A stretch of DNA of 64,000 nucleotides from assembly GCA_036403515.1 (NCBI GenBank), contig DASWQV010000059.1:62001-126000 (forward strand). The letters are read 5' to 3'. Source of the stretch: VRUE01 sp036403515. Its GTDB lineage: Bacteria > Actinomycetota > Thermoleophilia > Solirubrobacterales > 70-9. The position numbers and the translations under genes were made by a program. This document shows positions 8,193 through 15,468 of the stretch, one piece after another. The notes under the pieces were generated by a model. The model searched no databases. It saw only the letters and a program-made list of their open reading frames with translations, and was not told where the DNA came from. The stretch's first letter is position 1, and every line of letters starts with the position of its first letter.

Positions 8193-8447
8193 TCAGCGCA
8201 GCTCGTCGAGGGAGCCGACCTCGATGTCGAACGGTTCGTCGGCGGAGCGCCGGCGGCGATAGGGGGAGACGGTCACGCGGTGGACTTCGCCGCAAAGGCA
8301 GGGCACCTCGATCGGCCGCGTGTCGGCGGCTGGGTCGGTGTCGACCTTGAGGCGTCGCAGCTCCCCGGCGGATTTGCAGCCGAAGGAAATCACCCAGCCG
8401 TAGTCGACCGGCTCGGCACGTCTTTTGGGGCGGCGGGGCGGCGGCAC
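8193..8447 (-). CDS. Hypothetical protein, 84 residues
   Basis: An 84-residue basic protein from GTG 8447. It contains three cysteines, two of them in a PCLCGEVHRV segment that could bind a metal, and an Arg-rich stretch near residues 64-68. No family is recognised. It lies between the decayed acetyltransferase gene and the TetR gene, and its start is uncertain because it has no clear ribosome site. The product could be real but there is no independent support. Confidence 0.4.
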   Translation of the reverse strand: MPPPRRPKRRAEPVDYGWVISFGCKSAGELRRLKVDTDPAADTRPIEVPCLCGEVHRVTVSPYRRRRSADEPFDIEVGSLDELR

Positions 8448-8510
8448 CCGTTCATCCTCTCCGATCGCGGGCGGGTGTGCTTCCGGGCAGGCGGAGCGAG
8501 GACTGGCGGG

Positions 8511-9053
8511 TCACATGCATAGGCGGTCGATCGCCAGCTGCAGCACCTCGGGCCGGCTCTTCTCGCCATGCTCCGCCGCGATGAAGTAGCTGCCGATGAA
8601 CAGCGAGAAGGCTAGCATGCTGCGGGCCTCGACGTCGTTTTCGTCTGTGGCGAGCTGCGCGAACAGCGTGCGCAGGTACTGCATGCGGCGGTTGTCGACC
8701 CGGCGGACGCGCTCGGCGACGCCACTGTCGCGGCGCGCCCAATCCCGGATTGCCAGCTCGACGGGAAAGTCGACCGACGAGGCCAATTCGAAGAGCTGCT
8801 GCAGCTTGGCGCGCGGGTCGGCAGGCCGGCTCTCGACGAAGGCGATGACGTCCTCGGCGCCGGCTCTCTCCCAAGTGTCGAGCATCTCCTCGATCAGGTC
8901 CCGACGATCCTTGAAGTGCCAGTAGAAGCCGCCCTTGGTGACCCCCAGGGACGAGGCCAGGGCCTCGATTCGCACGAAATCGGGCCCCCCTCTGGACAGG
9001 GCCTCCAGCGCGGCGTCGATCCATGCGCCTCGGGGTGTCTGAACTTTGGCCAT
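8511..9053 (-). CDS. TetR-family transcriptional regulator
   Basis: A 180-residue repressor. The N-terminal HTH is complete: a helix WIDAALEALSRGG, then RIEALASSLGVTKGGFYWHF with the turn and recognition helix. The C-terminal ligand domain (residues about 60-180) is helical and ends in Cys-Met. It is divergent from the DUF2867 gene and the shared 85-base gap holds two palindromes built on ATACG/CGTAT, so it very probably represses that gene and itself. The inducer is unknown. Confidence 0.9.
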   Translation of the reverse strand: MAKVQTPRGAWIDAALEALSRGGPDFVRIEALASSLGVTKGGFYWHFKDRRDLIEEMLDTWERAGAEDVIAFVESRPADPRAKLQQLFELASSVDFPVELAIRDWARRDSGVAERVRRVDNRRMQYLRTLFAQLATDENDVEARSMLAFSLFIGSYFIAAEHGEKSRPEVLQLAIDRLCM

Positions 9054-9064
9054 CTCGCGAATCT

Positions 9065-9124
9065 ATACGGCCCCGTATTGACAAATGCAAGCGAGGCTTC
9101 TAACGTCCATACGACATCGTATGG
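9065..9124 (+). promoter_or_regulatory. Sigma-70-type promoter overlapped by two TetR operator palindromes
   Basis: TTGACA at 9078-9083, a 17-base spacer and TAACGT at 9101-9106 form a near-consensus promoter for the DUF2867 gene. Two inverted repeats share the ATACG half-site: ATACGGCCCCGTAT (9065-9078), touching the -35, and the perfect CCATACGACATCGTATGG (9107-9124), just after the -10. Binding of the divergent TetR protein to both would block polymerase. Confidence 0.78.
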
Positions 9125-9137
9125 ATCGCGGAGGACA

Positions 9138-9749
9138 ATGATGAGGCTCTCGAATGCAGTGCATGAATCTGGCCCGTGGCGGATTCGCCAGGTCGTCCCC
9201 GACTTCACTTTGGAGGATGTATGGGCCCTTCCCGTGCAGGGTGACGCCGAGGACTTCCCGGAATTGCTCGAGCTGATGGCCGCCTCCGATCCGGCCCATG
9301 CGGACTCCCTTGCGGCGCGCTTTCTGTGGAGTCTCCGCGACCGCCTCGGCGGTTGGCTCGACCTCGGGCGGATCTCGGCGCCCGTCGACGGCGACGCGAG
9401 CGGCAGGTTGCCGATTCCAGGCACAGCGGAAACGTCTCTCACGGACCGGCTGCCGGACGACCTCCGCGACACGGCAGGCGATGTGGATTTCGGCTCACTG
9501 CCCTTCGAGCCGCTCTTTCGCACCGACCGCGAGTTTGCCGCGGAGGTCTCGAACCGGACCGTGCACGGCGTGATGCACCTGGCCTGGGCCGAGCAGGGCG
9601 GCGATCGCTACCAGGGCCAGATGGCGGTCTACGTCAAGCCACGCGGACCCTTCGGCAGGGGATACATGGCGTTGATCAAGCCCTTTCGCTATTGGATCGT
9701 CTACCCGGCGCTGATGCGGCAATTCGGGCGGACCTGGGATCGGCGCTAG
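9138..9749 (+). CDS. DUF2867 family protein
   Basis: A 203-residue protein with two adjacent ATG codons at 9138 and 9141; GGAGG at 9130-9134 is better spaced for the second. It matches the DUF2867 pattern: an N-terminal VVPDFTLEDVWALPV segment, an SNRTVHGVMHLAW strand, and a C-terminal VKPRGPFGRGYMALIKPFRY motif followed by a basic tail. Biochemical role unknown. It is the only gene after the TetR-controlled promoter, so it probably answers the unknown inducer of that regulator. Its stop overlaps the stop of the convergent gene by four bases. Confidence 0.85.
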   Translation: MMRLSNAVHESGPWRIRQVVPDFTLEDVWALPVQGDAEDFPELLELMAASDPAHADSLAARFLWSLRDRLGGWLDLGRISAPVDGDASGRLPIPGTAETSLTDRLPDDLRDTAGDVDFGSLPFEPLFRTDREFAAEVSNRTVHGVMHLAWAEQGGDRYQGQMAVYVKPRGPFGRGYMALIKPFRYWIVYPALMRQFGRTWDRR

Positions 9750-9988
9750 CCTCGCAAGACCTTCCAGCCCTCGCTGGTAAGGGCCAGGTAAGAGGCTCCG
9801 TCGGGGCCGCGTCGCTCCAGGACCAAGCCGTGGCGAGCTGTGCGGGCGACGCTCCTTTGGAGGGTGCGCTCAGCTCGGCCAGGGAAGCGAGCGAAAAGCT
9901 CGCGACGGAGGCAGAAGCCGTCGTCAGCGAGCTCGACGATCGCGGCGAGGACCTCCACCTCTGGCACGAGCCGTTGCCTGATTGCCAT
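9746..9988 (-). CDS. Small winged-helix-like protein
   Basis: An 80-residue protein whose pattern (IVELADDGFCLRRELFARF, then RTLQRSVARTARHGLVLERR and SYLALTSEGWKVL) resembles a single winged-helix domain: three helices followed by a beta hairpin. No effector domain is present. It could be a small DNA-binding regulator. It overlaps the DUF2867 stop by four bases and lies upstream, on the same strand, of no obvious partner. Assignment is from fold-like pattern only. Confidence 0.5.
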   Translation of the reverse strand: MAIRQRLVPEVEVLAAIVELADDGFCLRRELFARFPGRAERTLQRSVARTARHGLVLERRGPDGASYLALTSEGWKVLRG

Positions 9989-10006
9989 CGCAGCGGCCAG
10001 AAGCGG

Positions 10007-10168
10007 TCAGGCCGCGGCGTAAATCGGTTCGAACTCGGCGACCGAGAGCACGACCACGCAGTGATCGCATTCGCAGGCGACCAGCTCGGCCTGCTCGATA
10101 TCGGCGACGAAGACCTCTTGCTCCTCTCCACAGAAGGGGTCTGAGCAGGCGACGTCAATCGCAAACAT
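10007..10168 (-). CDS. Small cysteine-containing hypothetical protein
   Basis: A 53-residue acidic protein with four cysteines (SDPFCGEEQEV and VACECDHCVVVL segments), consistent with a small metal-binding knuckle. The ATG at 10168 has GGGAG just upstream; an ATG at 10201 would add eleven residues. It is 18 bases upstream of the winged-helix-like gene on the same strand, so the two may be co-transcribed. Function unknown. Confidence 0.45.
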   Translation of the reverse strand: MFAIDVACSDPFCGEEQEVFVADIEQAELVACECDHCVVVLSVAEFEPIYAAA

Positions 10169-10231
10169 GCTCCCGATGGTCCAGGTCGTCTCGGATGGCA
10201 TTTTTCGAGCGGAGCATCGCCCGCCGGCGCC

Positions 10232-10257
10232 GTTTCTCCCCTGGGGGCCCGGGGTAG
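10232..10257 (+). promoter_or_regulatory. SigB/SigF-like promoter
   Basis: GTTT (10232-10235), 16-base spacer, GGGTAG (10252-10257). The leader to the ATG at 10306 would be about 42 bases. The sequence around the boxes (GTTTCTCCC then GGGGTA) is nearly the same as that at 18079-18104. Confidence 0.58.
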
Positions 10258-10305
10258 CTGGCAGTCGCACCTTCCCTACCGATGACTTACTCAAGGAGAG
10301 CGACG

Positions 10306-10794
10306 ATGGCTGAGTTGACGACGCTGGAGGAGAAGCTGGCCGAGGTTCTCGGCCTGGCCCAGGCCGCCCAGGGCGCCACCGAGAAGGTCGAGGGTTTGGT
10401 CGAGGACGAAAGCGTCGCCGCCACCCTCAAGCAGATGCGCGAGGAGGCAGAGGAGACCGAGCGCCGCTGCGCCGAGCTGGCCGACAACCGCGATGGCAAG
10501 AAGACGGCGATCCTCGAAAAGGCCCAGGAAACCAAGGGGGAGGCGACGGAGATGATGTCGACCTACCTGGGCGATGACGCCGACGGCCTCGACGGCTTTG
10601 AGTTCCTCACCATGGCTGAGGCCGGCGAGGTCGGTCACTGGGCCGTCCTGGGCAAGCTCAACGAATCGGCCGGCGAGGAGGAGCTGAGCGAGCTGGTCGG
10701 GTGGGCGCTGCCGATCCAGGAACGTCACCTCAGCGATGCCAAACAGTGCTCGCTGCAGCTCGCCGGCGAGAAAGACCCCTACGAGGAGTCCTGA
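10306..10794 (+). CDS. Acidic helical protein, ferritin-like/DUF892-like
   Basis: A 162-residue, strongly acidic and almost wholly helical protein with heptad-like Glu/Leu/Ala patterns; the ATG at 10306 follows AAGGAGAG. The two long helical pairs and their lengths resemble the small ferritin-like stress proteins (DUF892 group) encoded elsewhere in this window, but no canonical metal-binding motif is certain. It lies behind a stress-type promoter and upstream of a zinc-knuckle protein gene. A role in stress protection is plausible; the family is uncertain. Confidence 0.6.
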   Translation: MAELTTLEEKLAEVLGLAQAAQGATEKVEGLVEDESVAATLKQMREEAEETERRCAELADNRDGKKTAILEKAQETKGEATEMMSTYLGDDADGLDGFEFLTMAEAGEVGHWAVLGKLNESAGEEELSELVGWALPIQERHLSDAKQCSLQLAGEKDPYEES

Positions 10795-10844
10795 GCGGAG
10801 AGCGACGGAGGCGGGGCTGACCATGAAGTCGAGCGGGTAGAGCC

Positions 10845-11348
10845 ATGGCCGACTCCAACGGCTCGCGCACCTTCTTTCACAGCTGCCCGGCCGATGCCGA
10901 TCCGCAGCAGCTGCTCGACCCCGACCGGCAGGTGACCGAGCCGTGGGGCGAGCCCGAACACGGCCCCTGCGACAAGTGCGGCGGCGGCGGCGAAGTCCTC
11001 TACGCCTGTCGATCGTGCCTGGAGGCCGGCGCGGTCGCCGACTGCCCGGCCTGTCAGGGGCGGGTGCGCTTTCGCGAAACCTGCCCGACCTGCCTCGGCG
11101 AGGGTCGGATAGAGCGAACGCGCAGGCATGGCGTCGCCGTCTTCCCCACCCCAGAGGGCCTCTACCGCTACCTGGCCGAGCGCAACGCGAACGTCATCGA
11201 CAGGCTGATCGTGGAGGTCGAGGGGAGGCTCGCCGACGAGCGCGACCTCGATGCCGACGCGGGCGCCCTCCTCGTCCACCCGGAGGCGATCGGCGAGGTC
11301 AAGCCGCTCGACCCCGAGCTGATCGCGAGGATCCGCGCCCGCCTTTGA
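10845..11348 (+). CDS. Protein with DnaJ-type cysteine-rich zinc domain
   Basis: A 167-residue protein with paired cysteine motifs CDKCGGGGEVLYACRSC and CPACQGRVRF followed by CPTCLGEGRIERTRRHGVAV. The CxxCxGxG-type repeats are those of the DnaJ/Hsp40 zinc domain, which binds two zinc ions and unfolded protein, but no J-domain is present. The C-terminal half (residues 100-167) is an unrecognised alpha/beta region. It sits 50 bases after the ferritin-like gene and is probably in the same transcript. Confidence 0.65.
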   Translation: MADSNGSRTFFHSCPADADPQQLLDPDRQVTEPWGEPEHGPCDKCGGGGEVLYACRSCLEAGAVADCPACQGRVRFRETCPTCLGEGRIERTRRHGVAVFPTPEGLYRYLAERNANVIDRLIVEVEGRLADERDLDADAGALLVHPEAIGEVKPLDPELIARIRARL

Positions 11349-11389
11349 TTGAGGCGGGGGGCTCAGGGGTAGTCGCCTGGCAGTTGCCG

Positions 11390-11914
11390 ATGCCGACCTC
11401 CACCGCGATCAACGACAACGCCCCGGCCGCGATTCAGGGCTACGCGCCGCCCTCCGAACGGCCGCCGCTGCTGCCCTACACCGTGGCGATGGGCGTCTTC
11501 AACGCCCTCTTCGCCGGCGCGCTGCTGGCTGCCAGGCGCTCCGGCCGCCAGCTGCCGGAGCGGGTCGGCGCCGCCGACCTGCTGACGATCGGCGTCGCCT
11601 CCCACAAGCTCAGCCGCGTGATCTCCAAGGACAAGGTGACCAGCCCACTGCGGGCGCCGTTCACCGAGCTCGAAGGAGACGGCGGGCCGTCGGAGCTCGA
11701 GGAGGCCTCGCGCGGCGACGGCGCCCGCAAGGCGATCGGCGAGCTGTTGATCTGCCCGTACTGCCTGGGACTGTGGGTCGTCACCGCCTTCTCGCTTGGC
11801 CTGCTCTTCGCGCCCCGGCTGACCCGCTTCGTCGCCTCGATCTTCTCGGCGCTGACGATCTCGGACTTCCTCCAGATCGCCTACAAGGCGGCCGAGGAAA
11901 AGGGCCTCGGCTAA
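11390..11914 (+). CDS. DUF1360 family membrane protein
   Basis: A 174-residue protein with hydrophobic segments near residues 28-46, 125-145 and a C-terminal helix. The ASHKLSRVISKDKVTSPLRAPF segment followed by the LICPYCLGLWV motif is characteristic of DUF1360. Start chosen at ATG 11390; no strong ribosome site is seen and a TTG further upstream is possible. Function unknown. It follows the zinc-domain gene by about 40 bases and precedes an SDR gene by 16. Confidence 0.75.
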   Translation: MPTSTAINDNAPAAIQGYAPPSERPPLLPYTVAMGVFNALFAGALLAARRSGRQLPERVGAADLLTIGVASHKLSRVISKDKVTSPLRAPFTELEGDGGPSELEEASRGDGARKAIGELLICPYCLGLWVVTAFSLGLLFAPRLTRFVASIFSALTISDFLQIAYKAAEEKGLG

Positions 11915-11930
11915 CGCGGGCGGAGCTCGG

Positions 11931-12872
11931 ATGCCACGGCCCCTGGAGGAAGCGGTCGTCGCAATCACCGGCGCCTCCAGCGGCATCGGCCATGCTGCCG
12001 CGCTTCGCTTCGCCCGGCGCGGCTCCTCGCTGGCGCTCTGCGCTCGTTCGCAGCCGGCGCTGGAGTGGGTCGCGCGCGAGTGCGAGGCGGCCGGCGCGAC
12101 GGTGCTGGCGCGCTCGCTCGACGTCGCCGACGAGGACGCGGTCGAGGCCTTCGCGCAGGCGGCGGTCGAGCGCTTCGGGCGCATCGACGTCTGGGTCAAC
12201 AACGCCGGCGTGATCGCCTACGGCGAGTTCCTCGAGATCCCCTCCGACGTCTTCAGGCGGGTGCTGGAGACGAACCTGATGGGCCAGGTCCACGGCGCCC
12301 GCTCGGCGCTGCGCCGCTTCCGCTCGCAGGGCTCGGGAGTGCTGATCAACATGTCCTCTGTCTGGGGCCGGATCACGACGCCCCAGGTGACGCCCTACGT
12401 CGCCAGCAAGTACGCCGTGCGCGCCTTCTCGGAATGCATCCGCAGCGAGCTTCCCAAGGGGGTCGACATCCACGTCACCACCGTGATCCCGGAGGCGATC
12501 GACACGCCGATCTTCGCCCACGCGGCCAACTACACCGGGCACCGGATCCGCCCGGTTCCGCCGGTCCTCTCGCCCGAGCAAGTCGCGGAGGGGATCGAGG
12601 CCTGCGCGGAGTCGCCCAAGCGCGAAGTCAAGTACGGCTGGGCCGGGCGCATGCTGGAAATCCTCGCCGTCGTGGCGCCGCGCGCTTACCGCCGCCTTGC
12701 GCACGGCGCCTTCGTGAGGGGGACGCTGGGCCGTTCCGGCGTGACCGCCGCGCCCGGCAACGTCCTCGAGAGCAGCGCAGGCCACTCGATCGAGGGCGGC
12801 TGGCGCCGGCGCCACCGGCCAACCCTTCGCCGCGCCTTTCTCGATGCTCTGATCGGGGCATTGAGGGGCTGA
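11931..12872 (+). CDS. Short-chain dehydrogenase/reductase
   Basis: A 313-residue classical SDR with the nucleotide motif TGASSGIG (residues 14-21), the NNAG motif, and the catalytic Ser and Tyr-x-x-x-Lys in YVASKYAVRAF. It has about 60 more residues at the C-terminus than minimal SDRs. It is clearly similar in layout to the SDR at 31395-32408 (both have VWVN, QVHG/TVHG and the PVPP segment followed by a region used for membrane or cap interactions), so the two may be paralogues. Substrate unknown. Confidence 0.88.
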   Translation: MPRPLEEAVVAITGASSGIGHAAALRFARRGSSLALCARSQPALEWVARECEAAGATVLARSLDVADEDAVEAFAQAAVERFGRIDVWVNNAGVIAYGEFLEIPSDVFRRVLETNLMGQVHGARSALRRFRSQGSGVLINMSSVWGRITTPQVTPYVASKYAVRAFSECIRSELPKGVDIHVTTVIPEAIDTPIFAHAANYTGHRIRPVPPVLSPEQVAEGIEACAESPKREVKYGWAGRMLEILAVVAPRAYRRLAHGAFVRGTLGRSGVTAAPGNVLESSAGHSIEGGWRRRHRPTLRRAFLDALIGALRG

Positions 12873-12876
12873 GGCA

Positions 12877-12908
12877 GGCGGCCACCCGGAAGGGGATGGG
12901 TGGCCGCC
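12877..12908. terminator. Hairpin between convergent SDR and DUF892 genes
   Basis: A perfect 11-bp inverted repeat GGCGGCCACCC / GGGTGGCCGCC with a 10-base loop lies directly between two convergent genes and can serve as a bidirectional terminator. Confidence 0.65.
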
Positions 12909-12960
12909 CGCTTGGGTGGAAGGGGCTCGCCTCGGCGAGAGCCGCCTGGCGAGAATCGTT

Positions 12961-13461
12961 TTAGACGGGCTGCTTGGGCGTCACGCCGGCGACCTGGGCC
13001 TGCAGCGCCCTGACCTTCTCGAGCGCCTCCTGCTCGGATTCGAAGTTCCGGTGAAGAAGCCTGGCGACGTCGTCGCGGTCCATCGCCTTGGCGTTGATCA
13101 GCAGGTTTTCGTAGACGCCGAGCTCGTGGTGCTCGACCTCCACCGCGCCCTGCAAGATGATCGAGTCGACCAGCGCGTCGTCGGTCTTTTTGACGTTCGC
13201 CTTGGCCTCTTTCTCGAGGCCCTCGATCGCTGGGCAGGGCGAGTCGTCAACGTCCCAGCCGAAAAGGCCGAACGCCTCTTCGACGTTTCGCACGTGCTGC
13301 TCGGACTCGGCGCGGTGGGAGCGCAGCAGCTCCTTGACCCTCTCGTCCTGGGCGCTTTCGACGCTGTCGTCGAGGATTTCGAGGATCTTGCGCTCCATCG
13401 TCAGAGTTGCGCCGAGCTTGAAGTTGTAGGCCTCCTCGGGCGTATTGAGTCGCTCGAACAT
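12961..13461 (-). CDS. DUF892 (YciE-type) ferritin-like protein
   Basis: A 166-residue helical protein with the DUF892 pattern: an N-terminal LNTPEEAYNFKLGATLTMER, a central ESEQHVRNVEEAF helix with Glu/His pairs and a C-terminal EVEHHELGVYENLL helix. Members form four-helix bundles that bind a di-iron centre and are induced by stress. It is 27 bases downstream of the YihY gene and is probably the last gene of a four-gene operon starting at 15322. Confidence 0.85.
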   Translation of the reverse strand: MFERLNTPEEAYNFKLGATLTMERKILEILDDSVESAQDERVKELLRSHRAESEQHVRNVEEAFGLFGWDVDDSPCPAIEGLEKEAKANVKKTDDALVDSIILQGAVEVEHHELGVYENLLINAKAMDRDDVARLLHRNFESEQEALEKVRALQAQVAGVTPKQPV

Positions 13462-13488
13462 GCGATGTCCTCCTTCGGTTGTTGAGGG

Positions 13489-14520
13489 TCAGGTGGTCCG
13501 TTGGTCCTTTGGCTCGTCACGGGGCTCGAGCTGGATCTCGCGCTCGGCCCGCGGGCGGCCTTCTTCGATCTCGACGCTGCGCTCGCGCTCGGCGTTGAGC
13601 TGGTGGCCGAAGAGGATCGCCAGGTTGCTGATCCAGAACCAGATCAGCACCGCGACCAGGCCACCGAGGGTGCCGTAGGTCTTGTCGTAGGAGCCGAAGT
13701 TGGCGACGTAGAGGGCAAATGCCGCCGAGGCGATCGCCCAGACGACGATCGCCACCAGGCTTCCCGCCGTGACCCATTTGAAGCCGCGCAGCTTGACGTT
13801 GGGCGAGGCGTAGTAGAGGACGTTGACCATGACGATGAAGATCAGCACCATCACCGGCCACTTGGCTATGTTCCAGACGCTGACCGCGGTGTCGCTGAGC
13901 CCGATCGGCCCCGCCACCGCGTCGACCAGCGGCCCGGTGAAGACCAGGCCGAGGGCGAGCAGGGTCATCAGCACGATCATCCCCAGCGTGACCAGCAGCT
14001 GCAGTGGGCGGAGCTTCCAGAAGGGCCGGCCCTCCGGCGTCTCGTAGATGATGTTGGAGGCCCGCATGAAGGCGCCGACGTAGCCGGATGCCGACCACAG
14101 CGCCACCGCGAAGCCGGCGACGAAGGCAAAGCCGGCGGCACTCTGGTTCGAGGCGATCGATTTGATCGGGCCGGAGAAGGTTTCGGCGGCGGAGCCAGGT
14201 CCGATCGAGGTGATGATTTCGGTCAGGGTCGAGGTCGTGCTCTGCGGGTCGCCGACCAGGCCGATCAGCGAGACCATCGCGATCAGGGCGGGGAAGAGGG
14301 CGAGCAGGCCGTAGTAGGTGAGGGCGGCGGCCCAGTCGGTGAGGTTGTCCTCCATGAACTCGGTCGCCGTGCGCTTCAGGGTGACGACGGTGCTCGGCCG
14401 GGCGTCGCTGCCCTCGGGTCGGTAGTCGCGACGGGCGTTTTGCTCGCGCCCGGCGCCGGCGTTGTTTCCCTTCTCATTCGGGGTCTGGCGAGACCCATCC
14501 ATGCGCTTGGTCTCAGTCAT
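13489..14520 (-). CDS. YihY/BrkB family inner-membrane protein
   Basis: A 343-residue protein with six hydrophobic segments in the central part. The family motif DWAAALTYYGLLALFPALI is present, as are SASGYVGAFMRASNIIYE and the ANFGSYDKTYGTLGGLVAVL region near the fifth helix. Cytoplasmic tails at both ends are charged. Family members were once called ribonuclease BN but are now treated as membrane proteins of unknown transport role. It overlaps the DUF3618 gene by four bases. Confidence 0.9.
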   Translation of the reverse strand: MTETKRMDGSRQTPNEKGNNAGAGREQNARRDYRPEGSDARPSTVVTLKRTATEFMEDNLTDWAAALTYYGLLALFPALIAMVSLIGLVGDPQSTTSTLTEIITSIGPGSAAETFSGPIKSIASNQSAAGFAFVAGFAVALWSASGYVGAFMRASNIIYETPEGRPFWKLRPLQLLVTLGMIVLMTLLALGLVFTGPLVDAVAGPIGLSDTAVSVWNIAKWPVMVLIFIVMVNVLYYASPNVKLRGFKWVTAGSLVAIVVWAIASAAFALYVANFGSYDKTYGTLGGLVAVLIWFWISNLAILFGHQLNAERERSVEIEEGRPRAEREIQLEPRDEPKDQRTT

Positions 14521-14888
14521 CGCCAGAGCAGCCTTCCGAGCAGCAGGCCCGAGAGGAAGGCGCCCGCGAGAGCAAACTGGATCGGATTTTCTTCGATCAT
14601 CCGCTGTGCTTGCTGGACCCCTTGATCGACCGATTCCGGGGCCACCTCCTTCGCTTTCTCGCTGACGTCGGCGGCGATCGCCCTGGCCTCTTCTGCCTTG
14701 GCGCCGGCCCTCTCCTTCAGCTCGTCGGCCTTGGCCTGCGCCTGCTTCTTGACGTCGGTCTTCTCGGCGACGGCGGCGACGGTCTCGCCAAGTTCCTCAC
14801 GGGTCCGCTCGATCTCGTCGCGGATCTCCTCGGGGTTTCGCGTTCCACCGTCTCCGGTTGCCGGCGCTCCGCTCTGCGCTTCGCTCAT
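14517..14888 (-). CDS. DUF3618 family protein
   Basis: A 123-residue protein with the N-terminal DUF3618 motif RNPEEIRDEIERTREELGET, then a long Ala/Lys/Glu-rich coiled segment (residues 45-85) and one C-terminal membrane helix (about 101-121). Such proteins are regularly encoded next to Phage_holin_3_6 and YihY-type membrane proteins in actinobacteria, exactly as here. It overlaps both neighbours by four bases, so the three are translationally coupled. Function unknown, possibly envelope organisation under stress. Confidence 0.85.
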   Translation of the reverse strand: MSEAQSGAPATGDGGTRNPEEIRDEIERTREELGETVAAVAEKTDVKKQAQAKADELKERAGAKAEEARAIAADVSEKAKEVAPESVDQGVQQAQRMIEENPIQFALAGAFLSGLLLGRLLWR

Positions 14889-15322
14889 TCCCTTCCCTCC
14901 TTTGCCTTTTGCCTGGTCCGTTCAAGGTCTTCCTTGACGCTCTCGGCGGCCTGCTGGGGCACCGGCGGGCTCGCCCTGCGCACCTTTGTCCGACCGACCA
15001 GGCCGAGCACCCCCGCTGTCAGCAGGTAGGCGCCGGCGACGATCAGGGCGGCGAGCCAGCCTTCAACCGCGCTGGCCAGGGCGAGGATCGCGGCGGCCGT
15101 CAGCGCGCCGAAGGCAAAGAGGGCCAGGGCGCCGGCCGCGCTGAAGGCGCCGGCGCCGATCCCGAGCCGCTTGCCCTTGACGGTCATCTCCGCCTTGGCA
15201 AGCTCGATCTCCTGCTGGGCGAGCCGGGTCGACTGCTCGGTCAGCTGGCGCAGCAGCTCGGCGATCGAGCGCTGCTCCGCTGCGCCGTTTTCCTGGGTCG
15301 GACTGGACTGCGGAGGAACCAT
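14885..15322 (-). CDS. Phage_holin_3_6 (actinobacterial holin-X) type membrane protein
   Basis: A 145-residue protein with an amphipathic N-terminal helix (IAELLRQLTEQSTRLAQQEI, residues about 20-39) and two long hydrophobic helices (about 58-80 and 86-108). This is the standard plan of the holin-X superfamily found in chromosomal, non-phage settings. It is the first gene of the operon holin-DUF3618-YihY-DUF892. A ribosome site GGAGCG precedes the ATG. Confidence 0.78.
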   Translation of the reverse strand: MVPPQSSPTQENGAAEQRSIAELLRQLTEQSTRLAQQEIELAKAEMTVKGKRLGIGAGAFSAAGALALFAFGALTAAAILALASAVEGWLAALIVAGAYLLTAGVLGLVGRTKVRRASPPVPQQAAESVKEDLERTRQKAKEGRE

Positions 15323-15361
15323 CGAGACGCTCCTTTTTTGCTCACTGGGCCTTGGGGACCG

Positions 15362-15387
15362 GGTTCCTCCTCAACTGCCCGGGGTAG
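15362..15387 (+). promoter_or_regulatory. Possible SigB/SigF-like promoter for the phosphatase gene
   Basis: GGTT (15362-15365), 16-base spacer, GGGTAG (15382-15387), about 80 bases before the ATG at 15469. The -35 box differs from GTTT at one base. Confidence 0.4.
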
Positions 15388-15468
15388 AGAAATTCAATCC
15401 CCCTGACTTCGGAGCTCAATCAAATGGCACGCTCGAGCGGGACGCGATGTTCCAGATAGGTCGATCCG

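Noticed and set aside
10832..10837. GGGTAG box close to the ATG at 10845
   Set aside because: The box is too close to the start codon to give a transcript including it, and the -35 box is poor.
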